Source: Actinokineospora terrae (GTDB lineage: Bacteria; Actinomycetota; Actinomycetes; Mycobacteriales; Pseudonocardiaceae). From it: a DNA stretch of 64,000 nucleotides. The DNA is taken from the NCBI RefSeq assembly GCF_900111175.1, contig NZ_FOGI01000001.1, positions 62,001 to 126,000 on the forward strand, in the 5' to 3' direction. Each line of letters begins with the position of its first letter. Within the stretch, counting starts at the first letter, position 1. This document shows, piece by piece, positions 1-10,588 of the stretch. A program made the translations under genes and the position numbers. Below the pieces are notes generated by a model, which had not been told where the DNA came from, did not search any database, and worked only from the letters and a program-made list of their open reading frames with translations.

Positions 1-134
1 GGGTGGAGCTGCAAGAGGCTCTCCGGGCGCTGCTAGCCCTACCTGGCCTTGTTGAGGCGGGCGACCCGGTGTGGAAGACACAGATGTTGGTGCGCGGACC
101 GCGCACGCTGCCGGTGGCGTGGGAGGAACGATGA
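1..134 (+). CDS. Cytochrome P450, C-terminal end (partial, 5' end outside window)
   Basis: Reading from base 3 gives 43 codons and a TGA at 132-134. The peptide contains VELQEALRALLALPGL, then LVRGPRTLPVAWEER, the usual C-terminal strand pattern of actinobacterial P450s (helix L followed by the RG...LPV.W beta hairpin). The haem-binding Cys lies upstream of the window, so the assignment rests on the tail and on the neighbour: its stop overlaps by four bases (ATGA) the start of a 3Fe-4S ferredoxin gene, the standard P450/redox-partner arrangement. Substrate cannot be inferred. Confidence 0.75.
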   Translation, partial: VELQEALRALLALPGLVEAGDPVWKTQMLVRGPRTLPVAWEER

Positions 135-349
135 CCTGGTCTATCAGCGTGGACACGGGGAGCTGCCTGGGCTCCGGCATCTGCGCGGGCTCCCGCCCGG
201 ACATTTTCCGGTTCCACGGCTCTTACGCCGAAACCATCACCGGCACTCTTACCCCGGACGAGGACATCTTGGACCTGGCCGACACCTGCCCCGCTGCGGC
301 AATCCTCATCCGCGACGAGTCAGGGGCGGAGCTCGCGCCCCGCCCCTGA
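131..349 (+). CDS. 3Fe-4S ferredoxin, P450 redox partner
   Basis: A 72-residue ferredoxin that probably passes electrons to the cytochrome P450 encoded immediately upstream. The start is ATG 131, preceded by GGAGGAA and overlapping the P450 stop; longer in-frame starts would run into the P450 gene. It has the C-x5-C spacing (CLGSGIC near the N-terminus) and a later CP (ADTCPAAAI), the three-cysteine pattern of Streptomyces-type 3Fe-4S ferredoxins, in which the central cysteine of the 4Fe-4S motif is absent. An acidic surface and small size fit the family. Confidence 0.9.
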   Translation: MTWSISVDTGSCLGSGICAGSRPDIFRFHGSYAETITGTLTPDEDILDLADTCPAAAILIRDESGAELAPRP

Positions 350-355
350 CTGCGG

Positions 356-1213
356 CTAGATGCGGCTGGACTCGAGCGGGGTGACGAGGATCGCGCGGGC
401 GCCGACCTCCCAGAGTTCGTCCATGACGAAGGGGGCGCGGTCGCGGGGGACCAGGGAGCGGACGGCCACCCAGCCCTCGCGGGCCAGCGGGGACACCGTG
501 GGCGACTCGATGCCCGGTGTCAGCGCGCAGGCGGCTTCCTGCACGTCGGTCGGGCAGTCGTAGTCGATCATCACGTACTGGCGGGCGATGAGAACGCCCT
601 TGAGCCTGCGGCGGACCCGTTCCACCGCGGTGGCGACCGTCTCGTCGGCGTCCGGCCTGCGGATGAGCACGGCCTCGGAGCGCAGGATCGGCTCGCCGAA
701 CACGGCCAGCCCGGAGTTGCGCAGGCTGGTGCCGGTCTCCACCACGTCGGCCACCGCGTCGGCGATGCCCAGCTGCACCGAGGTCTCGACCGCGCCGTCG
801 AGCCGGACCAGCCTGGCCTCGACGCCGTGCTCGGCCAGGTGCGCCGCGACCAGCCCGGGGTAGCTGGTGGCGACCCGCTTGCCCGCGAGGTCGGCGACCG
901 CGGTGAGGTCCCCCGGCCGCGCCGCGAACCGGAACGTCGAGGCCGAGTAACCGAGCGGCAGCACCTCCTCGGCACCGGTGTCGGCGTCGAGCAGCAGGTC
1001 ACGCCCGGTGATCCCCGCGTCGAGCGTGCCGGAGCCGACGTAGAGCGCGATGTCGCGGGGCCGCAGGAAGAAGAAGCGCACGTCGTTGCGGGCGTCGTCG
1101 ATCATGAGCTCGCGGTTGGCGCGATGGACCCGGTACCCCGCCGCGGTGAGGAGCTGGTCGGAGGGCAGGCTGAGCGACCCCTTGTTGGGCACGGCGATAC
1201 GTAGCGTGGTCAC
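356..1213 (-). CDS. hisG: ATP phosphoribosyltransferase (long form)
   Basis: First enzyme of histidine biosynthesis: condenses ATP and PRPP to phosphoribosyl-ATP. The 285-residue protein starts TTLRIAVPNKGSLS after a GTG at 1213, matching the family N-terminus; a longer frame to 1282 adds a low-complexity Gly/Trp-rich leader and was not chosen. The PRPP-binding loop is visible as VVETGTSLRNSG, and the C-terminal roughly 80 residues correspond to the regulatory domain of long-form HisG, the site of histidine feedback inhibition. Length equals that of mycobacterial HisG. hisE, which often precedes hisG in actinobacteria, is not next to it here; the upstream 600 bases hold only repeats. Confidence 0.95.
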   Translation of the reverse strand: MTTLRIAVPNKGSLSLPSDQLLTAAGYRVHRANRELMIDDARNDVRFFFLRPRDIALYVGSGTLDAGITGRDLLLDADTGAEEVLPLGYSASTFRFAARPGDLTAVADLAGKRVATSYPGLVAAHLAEHGVEARLVRLDGAVETSVQLGIADAVADVVETGTSLRNSGLAVFGEPILRSEAVLIRRPDADETVATAVERVRRRLKGVLIARQYVMIDYDCPTDVQEAACALTPGIESPTVSPLAREGWVAVRSLVPRDRAPFVMDELWEVGARAILVTPLESSRI

Positions 1214-1437
1214 GCGCCGGGATCCTGCCACACCCCACCCCCACCCCCCACGCCCCGCACCTGAACACCCGATGACCCCCACCGCTCGCCGCCGGACCGG
1301 GACGATGAGGCCACTGCCAGTCCGAGAACGGTGCAGTACCTACCCGCAGCCGGGCCGGGTACGCCACCGGCGATTGTCCCGCCGTCAAGCCAGGACCGGT
1401 GCAATACCTGTTCGCTGCCAGGTACGCCGCAGGCGAC

Positions 1438-1598
1438 CGTCCGCTGCCAGGCCGGGTACGTCACCGGGTGACCCTCCGCTGCCAAGCCGGGGACACCACC
1501 GGCGACTGTCCGCTGCCAGATCGGAACGCTGCCGGGTGCCCTCCGCCGCCAAGCCGGGAACGATGCCGGGCGGGGATGTGGGGGCGGGTGGCGGGAGG
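1438..1598 (+). repeat. Degenerate 34-bp tandem repeats ending in a 44-bp block also found at 9801-9844
   Basis: Four units of 33-34 bp run at 1438-1471, 1472-1505, 1506-1538 and 1539-1572, each with the core tCCGCtGCCAagCcGGgaA. More divergent related sequence extends back to about 1330. The array ends in a G-rich block, 1555-1598, that is base-for-base identical to 9801-9844. The open frames across it are short, differ between strands and show no protein motif, so it is treated as non-coding. The remaining gap around it (1214-1437 and 1599-1890, between hisG and the SRPBCC gene) shows no gene I can support. Confidence 0.75.
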
Positions 1599-1890
1599 AA
1601 ATGGGCACAGTGGCGGGAGGGAATCAACACAGGCGAGGCCGGACACGCAGGGCGTAGGTCGCGTGTCCGGCCCGTACCCGTGGCCGACCCACCATTCGGG
1701 TGACCCGGGGCCCGGAGCCGACGGCCGGTTTCCGCGACGGCCGTGCGAAGCTCCGATCGGAGTGGTGCAGGGTGACTTGAGCATGCCGGGTTGGTCGCTG
1801 ACGCGCCCATCCCAATGACTCATAGTTTCGGGTTATGCACCATTCGCCCGATAGCAGGCTGGTTTGCGCCGAACGGGTGTATGCGGAGCG

Positions 1891-2490
1891 TCAGTCCTTG
1901 ACGTCCGGGCAATACTGCGCAAGGGCCGCGGCTCGCCCGGCCTCGATCTCGGCAAAGGAAGCGGCCCCCGTGCTCGCCGCGACCCACGCCTCGATGGACG
2001 CCAGGTTGAACCGCTGCGTCTCCAGCGAGTTCGCCGCCGCGACCGGGTCGTCGGCCACCTCGCCTGCCAGGAACAACGCCAGCCCCAGCACCGCCCCATC
2101 CCAGCCCGGGCCGACGAACAGCGACCCCGCCGCGCTCCCCGCGAACGCCACCGGCACGCTGTGCTCCAACTCCAGCCGGGTCCGCGGCCCCGCGATCAAC
2201 CGGACCTCCACCAGGCTGGTCGCGTCGCCGAAGGTGACCCGCAGCCGGGCCGGCGGCTCGCAGTGCAGGATCTCCCCGCCCGCGTTGCCCTCCAGGTGGA
2301 ACCGGCCGCCGACGCGCAGGTCGCCGGTGATCGGCAGGAACCAGCGCCGCAGCCGGTCCGGGTCGGTCAGCGCGTCCCACACGTCGGCGGGCTCGGCGTC
2401 GTAGTCGCGGGTGAGCAGCACCCGGACCAGTCCCTCGGCCTCGGTGACCTCGCGGCCGGTGGCGCCGATCTGCGCGGCGATGTCGATCAT
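1891..2490 (-). CDS. SRPBCC (AHSA1-type) family protein
   Basis: A 199-residue START/SRPBCC-fold protein. The segment VRVLLTRDYDAEPADVWDALTDPDRLRRWF followed by DLRVGGRFHL is the hallmark N-terminal helix and strand pattern of Hsp90-activator (AHSA1) homologues. Its ATG at 2490 overlaps the stop of the upstream ArsR gene (ATGA), so the two are co-translated. ArsR-AHSA1 pairs are common in actinobacteria; the SRPBCC protein is thought to bind hydrophobic ligands, but no ligand can be read from the sequence. Confidence 0.9.
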   Translation of the reverse strand: MIDIAAQIGATGREVTEAEGLVRVLLTRDYDAEPADVWDALTDPDRLRRWFLPITGDLRVGGRFHLEGNAGGEILHCEPPARLRVTFGDATSLVEVRLIAGPRTRLELEHSVPVAFAGSAAGSLFVGPGWDGAVLGLALFLAGEVADDPVAAANSLETQRFNLASIEAWVAASTGAASFAEIEAGRAAALAQYCPDVKD

Positions 2491-2837
2491 GGTTGCTCCT
2501 CGGTGACGTGCGGTGCCGCGGCGCGCCTGCCCCTGGCCAACTCGGTCGCCAGGGCGTCGAGGCGCTGGTCCCAGAACCGGCGGAACCGGTCCAGCCACTG
2601 GTCGAGTTCCCGCAGCGGGTCCGCGTCGACCGCGTACAGCCGCCGGGTCCCCTCGGCGCGCACCGAGGTGAAACCGTTCTCCCGCAACACCCGCAGGTGC
2701 TGGGAGACGCCGGGCTGCGAGATGCCGAACTCCGACCGGACGATCTCGGTGATCGACCCGGCCGAGCGCTCGCCGTCGACGAGCAGTTCGAGGATCCGGC
2801 GGCGGACGGGATCCCCGAGGACGTCGAACGCGTGCAC
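2487..2837 (-). CDS. ArsR-family winged-helix transcriptional regulator
   Basis: A 116-residue ArsR repressor. MHAFDVLGDPVRRRILELL is the family start, and the recognition helix region reads GISQPGVSQHLRVLRENG, followed by the wing RAEGTRRLYAVD. No ArsR metal-binding cysteine motif is present, as in the ArsR proteins paired with AHSA1 proteins. The start is GTG 2837, inside a perfect inverted repeat (2835-2849) that may be its operator. It is the first gene of a two-gene operon with the SRPBCC gene and is divergent from the VOC gene. Confidence 0.93.
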   Translation of the reverse strand: MHAFDVLGDPVRRRILELLVDGERSAGSITEIVRSEFGISQPGVSQHLRVLRENGFTSVRAEGTRRLYAVDADPLRELDQWLDRFRRFWDQRLDALATELARGRRAAAPHVTEEQP

Positions 2838-2869
2838 AGTGCCACTGTGTCAGTACCGGCTTATATAAG
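2835..2869. promoter_or_regulatory. Candidate ArsR operator/promoter in the divergent ArsR-VOC interval
   Basis: A perfect inverted repeat CACAGTG-C-CACTGTG occupies 2835-2849 and overlaps the ArsR start codon. Eleven bases further is the AT-rich 10-bp palindrome CTTATATAAG (2860-2869), strongly atypical for this GC-rich DNA and usable as a -10 element in either direction. Autoregulatory palindromes of this sort are usual for ArsR genes. Binding is inferred, not shown. Confidence 0.4.
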
Positions 2870-2934
2870 TCAACTGTGGGATTGTCGGAACCCGCTCGTA
2901 GAGTCCGGTGCCACCACCGACCGAGGGGGATCCG

Positions 2935-3351
2935 ATGGGGTTCAAGGTCGACCTCACGCTGGACTGCGCGGACGCGCCGCGGCTCGCGGAGTTCTACAAG
3001 ACCGTGCTCGGCTACGTCGACGAGCCGCCGCCCGCGCCGTTCGCCACCCGCGCGGAGTGGCTGGAGCAGTTCGAGGAAGACGAGGACGGCGGGGAGGGCG
3101 CCTGGCTGTACGACCCGGACGGTGTGGCGCCGCGCCTTTCCTTACTGCCGGTCCCGGAACCGAAGACCGCGAAGAACCGGTTGCACATGGACGTCCGGGT
3201 CGCCGGTACCGGCACCCCGGAGCAGCGGTGGGCGCGGATCACCGAGGCCGCCGACCGCTTCGTCGCCGCGGGAGCTACCCGACTGGGTGAGTTCGCCGGT
3301 CACCACATCGTGCTCGCCGACCCGGAGGGCAACGAACTCTGCCTGGGCTGA
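2935..3351 (+). CDS. VOC (glyoxalase/bleomycin-resistance fold) family protein
   Basis: A 138-residue single-domain vicinal-oxygen-chelate protein. It opens with FKVDLTLDCADAPRLAEFY, the canonical first beta-alpha unit (CADPxxLAxFY), and ends with HHIVLADPEGNELCLG, the canonical last strand pair (DPEGNEFCL). RLHMDVRV is the second-half strand carrying a possible metal-ligand His. The start is ATG 2935 after GAGGGGGA; the longer frame adds only nine residues. It is monocistronic and divergent from the ArsR operon. Substrate is unknown. Confidence 0.88.
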   Translation: MGFKVDLTLDCADAPRLAEFYKTVLGYVDEPPPAPFATRAEWLEQFEEDEDGGEGAWLYDPDGVAPRLSLLPVPEPKTAKNRLHMDVRVAGTGTPEQRWARITEAADRFVAAGATRLGEFAGHHIVLADPEGNELCLG

Positions 3352-3453
3352 CCCGTTCGTCCACTGTGGACTAGCTGATAATCGCCGCTCCCCGGTCCGC
3401 GCCGAGTGGTTACACTTGAGCGCCATGCGGATGTGTGACCTCGGGCGGCGTCC

Positions 3454-3819
3454 TTGACGCGTCCCCTGCTCGACTTCGTCCGCGTCCCCGGCCCCGCGCA
3501 CGCGGTGCTGGCGGTCACCGGCGAGGTGGACATGTCCAGTGCCCACCTGCTCGACCACCACCTCAGCGCGGCCCAGACCGACCACGCGACCGTCCTGCTC
3601 GACCTGACCGCTGTCCGCTTCCTCAGCGCCGCGGGCGTCGACGTCATCGTCACCGCCGCCTACCGCGCCGACGAGACCGGCGGCAGGCTGGTGGTCGTCG
3701 CCGCCGAGAACTCGGCCCCCCACCGCACGATCACGCTCGCGGGCACCGTCCGACCGATCGCGCTGTCGCACTCGGTGGCCGACGCCCTGCGCGAGTCCGA
3801 TCGGGAACCGTTGGCTTAG
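3454..3819 (+). CDS. STAS-domain protein, anti-sigma factor antagonist type
   Basis: A 121-residue single STAS domain. VLAVTGEVDMSSAHLL is the first conserved strand and VLLDLTAVRFLSAAGVDVIV matches the D-(x)-S-(x2)-G phosphorylation loop region of SpoIIAA/RsbV proteins (the LSAAG segment carries the candidate phospho-serine). The only start before the domain is TTG 3454, because a stop lies in frame at 3436. It would act in a partner-switching cascade with an anti-sigma kinase, but no such kinase or sigma gene is adjacent. Confidence 0.85.
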   Translation: MTRPLLDFVRVPGPAHAVLAVTGEVDMSSAHLLDHHLSAAQTDHATVLLDLTAVRFLSAAGVDVIVTAAYRADETGGRLVVVAAENSAPHRTITLAGTVRPIALSHSVADALRESDREPLA

Positions 3820-3837
3820 AACGAGAACCGGCGCGGT

Positions 3838-5130
3838 TCAGGTCAGCGTGGCGGCCAGTTCGGTGAGTCCGGCGATGTCCGAGGTGGACCTCGCGGTGTC
3901 CAGCACTATCCGGTCGGGACGGATGAGCGCGGCGCGGACCCCGGCGGCGCGCAGCCAGTCCCGGTAGGGGGAGTCGAGGTCGACCACGCGCGGCCGGTCG
4001 CCGAGCAGGTCGTCCGTCCAGCCGTCCGGGGTGGACCACTGCGGGCACACGCGCCCGGCCAACCGGCCTCCGCCCACCAGCGGCCCGGGGTCGAGCGGGG
4101 GAGTGGGCAGCTTTCCCGCCGCGGCGGCCACGCCGGGGACACGGGCCGCGGCGCGGATCAGTTGCCGCCGAGCGGGTCCGGCACCGAGCGCCCAGCCGAC
4201 GACCTGCGCCGCGCGGATCGTGCGCACCGCCTGCGGCAACCGCTCGGACTGGTAGGTGTCGAGCACCGCGGGGTCGCCGCCGCGCAGGACGAGGGCGAGC
4301 TTCCACGCCAGGTTGTGCGCGTCCCGCAGCCCCGACCCGAGCCCCTGGCCGACGAACGGCGGACCCTCGTGCGCCGCGTCGCCCAGCAGGAACACCGGGC
4401 CGACCCGCCACCGCCGCGCCACCCGGGAGCGGAATGTGTAGGTCGCGGCGCGCACGACCTCGCCACCGGACCACGGCGCCGCGCGCGGCTGCCCGCCCAC
4501 CCGGAACTCCCACCGGTGGTGGTCCCCGGTGACCCGCATGTAGGTGGCGGGCCGCCGCCGGTCGCACACCTGGTGCACCCCGCCCCAGTCGACCAGCTCG
4601 TCCCGGCTGCGCACGTCGACCACCATCCACGCCTGCGGCCGACCCAGCTCCCGGCTCGCGATCCCCAGGTGCCGCCGCACGAAGCTGTCCGCCCCGTCGC
4701 ACGCCAGCACGAACCGGGCGTCGATGTCGCCGCGGTCGGTCCGCACGCCGCGGTCGGTGACCCCGGTGACGGTGACGCCCCGGCGCACCCGGTCGCCGAC
4801 CTCGTCGAGCAGCACCCGGTCCAGGTCGGGCTGGTGGAACATCGACGACTCCGGGAACTCGCCCAGCCCCCTGGCGAACTCCGCCAGCACCCCGCCCGCC
4901 GGGTCGACCAGCCGCAGCCCCGGCATCCCCCGGCTCACCGCCCGGAACCGCCCCCCGACCCCCGCGGCCTGCAACACCCGCACCGCGTCCCCGTCCAGGT
5001 GCACCGCCCGCGGCAACCCGTACGCAGCCGGGTGCTGCTCCACCACCGCGACATCAACCCCACACCGCCCCAACAACGCCGCCACCGTCAACCCGACCGG
5101 CCCGGCACCCACCACCACAACTTGAGACAC
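3838..5130 (-). CDS. FAD-dependent aromatic-type monooxygenase
   Basis: A 430-residue flavoprotein hydroxylase of the UbiH/MhpA/PheA class. Visible motifs are the dinucleotide-binding GAGPVGLTVAALLGRCG at residues 7-23, the internal CDGADSFVRRHLGI (DG fingerprint) and the FAD-ribityl motif VFLLGDAAHEGPPFVGQGL followed by GLRDAHNLAWKLALVLRG. The C-terminus resembles the thioredoxin-like tail of polyketide and phenol hydroxylases. These enzymes use NAD(P)H and O2 to hydroxylate aromatic or polyketide substrates. A promoter candidate lies 47 bases upstream. No pathway genes adjoin it. Confidence 0.92.
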   Translation of the reverse strand: MSQVVVVGAGPVGLTVAALLGRCGVDVAVVEQHPAAYGLPRAVHLDGDAVRVLQAAGVGGRFRAVSRGMPGLRLVDPAGGVLAEFARGLGEFPESSMFHQPDLDRVLLDEVGDRVRRGVTVTGVTDRGVRTDRGDIDARFVLACDGADSFVRRHLGIASRELGRPQAWMVVDVRSRDELVDWGGVHQVCDRRRPATYMRVTGDHHRWEFRVGGQPRAAPWSGGEVVRAATYTFRSRVARRWRVGPVFLLGDAAHEGPPFVGQGLGSGLRDAHNLAWKLALVLRGGDPAVLDTYQSERLPQAVRTIRAAQVVGWALGAGPARRQLIRAAARVPGVAAAAGKLPTPPLDPGPLVGGGRLAGRVCPQWSTPDGWTDDLLGDRPRVVDLDSPYRDWLRAAGVRAALIRPDRIVLDTARSTSDIAGLTELAATLT

Positions 5131-5176
5131 CCCTCCCTCCTACCACGCCGCACTCGGTGCCTATCACCTACACCTA

Positions 5177-5205
5177 GCTATCCCACATGCGCAATCAGCT
5201 ATCAA
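5177..5205 (-). promoter_or_regulatory. Candidate promoter for the FAD monooxygenase
   Basis: On the minus strand, TTGATA (5200-5205) is separated by 17 bases from GATAGC (5177-5182), within a locally AT-rich stretch, with the gene start 47 bases downstream at 5130. The -35 match is good and the -10 weak. The rest of the gap to 5515 carries a purine tract and no gene. Confidence 0.4.
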
Positions 5206-5263
5206 GATAATGGACATGAGTTGGCTGAAGTGGCGCGGCCGGAGGTGGTGTCGGGCGCACATC

Positions 5264-5350
5264 GGAAAGACGGCCACGGCAGGGCAGGGCAGGGCAAGGA
5301 AGGGCCGGGGTGGGAAGGGAAGAGAAGGGAAGAGAAGAGGAAGGGGTGGC
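5264..5350 (+). repeat. G/A-rich purine tract with pentamer and decamer tandem repeats
   Basis: After an AGGGC pentamer run (about 5281-5296) there is an almost uninterrupted purine strand to 5347, including two exact copies of GGGAAGAGAA (5317-5326 and 5327-5336). It has no coding support. Such tracts are slippage-prone and can form triplex or quadruplex structures. Confidence 0.7.
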
Positions 5351-5514
5351 TGGCCTCAGGGAAACGCGCGGACCGCTGGTAGTTGTCCACAGGGCCCGCC
5401 GCTGGTCACGACGTTTCGTCGGTGGCTCTCGGTAAGCTGTATATCGGGGGCTGCTCCGATCGGTTTGATCTTGAGTCGGGGCATCGAACGCCGGTGAGCC
5501 CGCGTCGGCAGGTG

Positions 5515-5640
5515 GGCAAGGCGTGGCCCAAGGGCAAGACCGCCAGCCTCGCGAACACCCCGCTCAGCAGGCTGCCCACGCCCCCGATCGCACCCACCAC
5601 GGTCAGCCTGACCCCTGCCGCCAACTCGGGCCGCTCGCTA
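5515..5640 (-). pseudogene. Decayed duplicate of the 3' end of the adjacent MFS gene
   Basis: The plus-strand sequence GGCCCAAGgGCAAGACC, then CGCGAACACCcCGCTCAGCAG, lines up with the 3' end of the MFS gene at about 5691-5740, and CCACCACGGTCA (about 5594-5605) lines up again with the MFS gene near 5821-5832. About 60 bases between the two matching blocks are missing in this copy. In translation it reads AAGVRLTVVGAIGG then LLSGVFARLAVLPLGHAL, compared with TAGVGLTVV and LLSVVFAGVVVLLLGRTL in the intact protein. It lies directly downstream of the intact gene in the same orientation and has no start. I read it as a tandem-duplication remnant. Confidence 0.6.
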
Positions 5641-5664
5641 GCGCCGAACGCAGGCGAGCCGGGG

Positions 5665-6822
5665 TCAGTGGGCGGTTGAGTTGGACAGGGTGCGGCCCAA
5701 GAGCAAGACCACCACCCCCGCGAACACCACGCTCAGCAGTCCGACCCGAAGGCTGCTCACGTCCGCGATCACCCCCGTCACCGGTGCCGCAACCAGTGAC
5801 CCGATCCGCAGCATCCAACTCACCACGGTCAACCCAACCCCCGCCGTAAGCCCCGGAAGCTCGTCAGCGCTATGCATAGCGGCCGGTACAAGAGTCGCCG
5901 TTCCCAAGCCTGCCAGCGTGAACCCCACCAGCGTCGTCCCCACCGAAGGCACCGCGAGCGCGAACCCCATCCCAACGGCCGCCAACACCCCGCCCCACCG
6001 CACCACCCGGCGCTGGCCGAACCGGTCCGTCACGCGGTCCCCGAGCAGGCGCCCCACGGTCATCGCGGTCTGCAAGCACACGAACCCCAACCCAGCCGTC
6101 GCCGCCCCGGCCCCCAGGGACCCCGACAGGTAGATCGCCGACCACGACGACCCGCTGTCCTCGACCAGCGCCCCGCAAGCCGCGAGCACCCCGAACGCCA
6201 CCAGCAGCCACACCGCGCGGCCGGAGGCGTGGATCGACGGCGTGCGTTCCGAGTCGTCCGGGCCTGGCAGCATGAAGCGGTAGCAGACCACCGCGACCCC
6301 GCTGAACAGCGCGGCGGCCGCGATCAGGTGCACCGAGAGCGGCACCGCCAACCCCGCCGCGGCCGCTCCCAGCAGCCCTCCGCTGACCGCGCCGATGCTC
6401 CACACCCCGTGGAACGAGTTCACGATCGACCGCCCGTACCGCCGCTGGACCCGCAGTCCGTGCGTGTTCTGCGCGACGTCCACCACCGAGTCCAGGGCGC
6501 CTGCCGCGAACATCGCCAAGGCCAGGACCAGCCAGCCCGGGGCCAGGCCGATGGCCACGACGGTCACCGCCAGCGCGACGATCCCCAGGGCCGCGACCCG
6601 GGACGACCGCAGGCGGGTGATCAGCGCGGGCGCGAACAGCCCGGCGACCAGCGCGCCCAGCGGGGACGCCGCGATCGCGGTGCCCAGGGCGGCGTTGCTC
6701 AGGTCGAGGCCCGCCTTGATCTCCGGCAGCCGGGGGACGACGCTCGCGTACAGCGCGCCGTTGGTCAGGAAGACCCCGGCGACGGCGGCCCTCGCGCGGG
6801 TGTCGGCTGTGGACGGCGGCAT
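5665..6822 (-). CDS. Major facilitator superfamily transporter (YbjJ-like)
   Basis: A 385-residue membrane protein with about 12 hydrophobic segments. Family features include AAVAGVFLTNGALYASVVPR with LPEIKAGLDLSNAALGTA in helix 1-2, GLAPGWLVLALAMFAAGALDSVVDVAQN in helix 4, and GDRVTDRFGQRRVVRWGG in the TM8-9 loop. These resemble the YbjJ/fucose-permease-like branch. The start is ATG 6822; the open frame extends thousands of bases upstream only as the antisense of the geosmin synthase gene. It is divergent from the geosmin synthase gene with a 162-base gap. A degenerate copy of its 3' end lies downstream. Substrate is unknown. Confidence 0.92.
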   Translation of the reverse strand: MPPSTADTRARAAVAGVFLTNGALYASVVPRLPEIKAGLDLSNAALGTAIAASPLGALVAGLFAPALITRLRSSRVAALGIVALAVTVVAIGLAPGWLVLALAMFAAGALDSVVDVAQNTHGLRVQRRYGRSIVNSFHGVWSIGAVSGGLLGAAAAGLAVPLSVHLIAAAALFSGVAVVCYRFMLPGPDDSERTPSIHASGRAVWLLVAFGVLAACGALVEDSGSSWSAIYLSGSLGAGAATAGLGFVCLQTAMTVGRLLGDRVTDRFGQRRVVRWGGVLAAVGMGFALAVPSVGTTLVGFTLAGLGTATLVPAAMHSADELPGLTAGVGLTVVSWMLRIGSLVAAPVTGVIADVSSLRVGLLSVVFAGVVVLLLGRTLSNSTAH

Positions 6823-6921
6823 CCCGGTCGAGCCTACGGGACGCACGGTGAGTGGTTGTTGTCGATCTTGAGCGGCTCGATCGGGTGGTTTCCGGGTCAG
6901 GGGGTTGGCCCGCGGTGCTGA

Positions 6922-9636
<2,715 letters not shown>

Positions 9637-9742
9637 CCCCGCAAGGACGGTGTGCCCCTCGACCAACGGCGGTCGGGGGGTATATCGGTGTTCTGGCCAG
9701 GTATGCAGACCCGCACGAGGCGCAGCCACAGCCTGCGATAGC

Positions 9743-9844
9743 GCTGGGCGAGGTGACCTGCCAAGTCGGGAACGATGCTGGGCGAGGTGACCTGCCAAGT
9801 CGGGAACGATGCCGGGCGGGGATGTGGGGGCGGGTGGCGGGAGG
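9743..9844 (+). repeat. Second array of the 34-bp repeat family plus shared 44-bp block
   Basis: Two exact tandem 34-bp copies (9743-9776 and 9777-9810; core CCTGCCAAGTCGGGAACGAT) are followed by the G-rich block 9801-9844, which is identical to 1555-1598 and in the same orientation. It lies between the geosmin synthase stop (9636) and the next gene; nothing else is recognisable in 9637-9742 or 9845-9889. Confidence 0.8.
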
Positions 9845-9889
9845 GAGTGTTACTAGCCCGGTCGGCGCAATCGTGGGGCATGAGGTTAA

Positions 9890-10588
9890 GTGGCCTGGGT
9901 TCGCGTGGCACACTGCGCGATCGTGTGGACATTCGGGTGGCGGGCGCTTTACCGCCAGGTGGTGCGGTCGTCGTTCGCGACGGTGCCGTTCTACCGGGAG
10001 CGATGGGCCCTGCACGGCCGCACGGACCCGGTGATGGTCGCGGGCAAGGGGGAGCGCGACGGTGCTGTCCCCGCGGAGGAACTGGCTGGGCGCCTGCCGG
10101 ACCTGGTGCCGCTCGCCGGTGGGTCGGCGACCCCGGATCCGCTGCGGGGCCTGGAGATCGTGCTGCACCAGTGCGCCAGGATCTCCCCGGACACGCTGAT
10201 CATCGGCGCCGCCCCCGAGTACCACCCGCGCGTGGTCGCCTTCGAGTCCACACCGGACGAACCGCGCGGCCACGTGCTCGCCGTCGGCACCCCGGGCCAA
10301 CTCGCCGGTGTCGGCCAGGACATCCCGAGGGTCCCGTTGGTCACCTTCGCGGAACGCGGCTCCGAGGGCCTGCTGGTCGACGACCTGCTCGGTGTCCTCG
10401 GCGGTGTCCGGGACTGCGGCAACTGGCACGTCGACTGGCCGCGCGTGTACGCCAGGGAGACCCCGCTCGGCCTCGCCTTCACCCTGCTGCTCCAGCGATC
10501 CCCGCGACTGGTCGACATCGTGCCCGCGGGCGCGTCGGGCCGGATCGCCCGTTGCCCCCAGCACCGGACCCCGGTGATCGCCGCATGA
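9890..10588 (+). CDS. Uncharacterised protein with FYRER and WHVxW motifs (paralogue 1)
   Basis: A protein of up to 232 residues that I do not recognise as a named family. Near the N-terminus it has TVPFYRERWALHG, reminiscent of the first helix of phenylacetate-CoA-ligase-like (PaaK) proteins, but no adenylation core motifs follow. The C-terminal part has NWHVDWPRVY and RIARCPQHRTPVIAA. The same landmarks in the same order occur in the protein at 13709-14449. The start is uncertain: GTG 9890 follows GAGG closely, while GTG 9923 would align better with the paralogue. Its stop overlaps the next GNAT-like gene by four bases, implying a joint function. Confidence 0.78.
   Translation: MAWVRVAHCAIVWTFGWRALYRQVVRSSFATVPFYRERWALHGRTDPVMVAGKGERDGAVPAEELAGRLPDLVPLAGGSATPDPLRGLEIVLHQCARISPDTLIIGAAPEYHPRVVAFESTPDEPRGHVLAVGTPGQLAGVGQDIPRVPLVTFAERGSEGLLVDDLLGVLGGVRDCGNWHVDWPRVYARETPLGLAFTLLLQRSPRLVDIVPAGASGRIARCPQHRTPVIAA

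Noticed and set aside
1438..1572. CRISPR array
   Set aside because: The 34-bp units abut each other with no spacers, and no cas genes are present.
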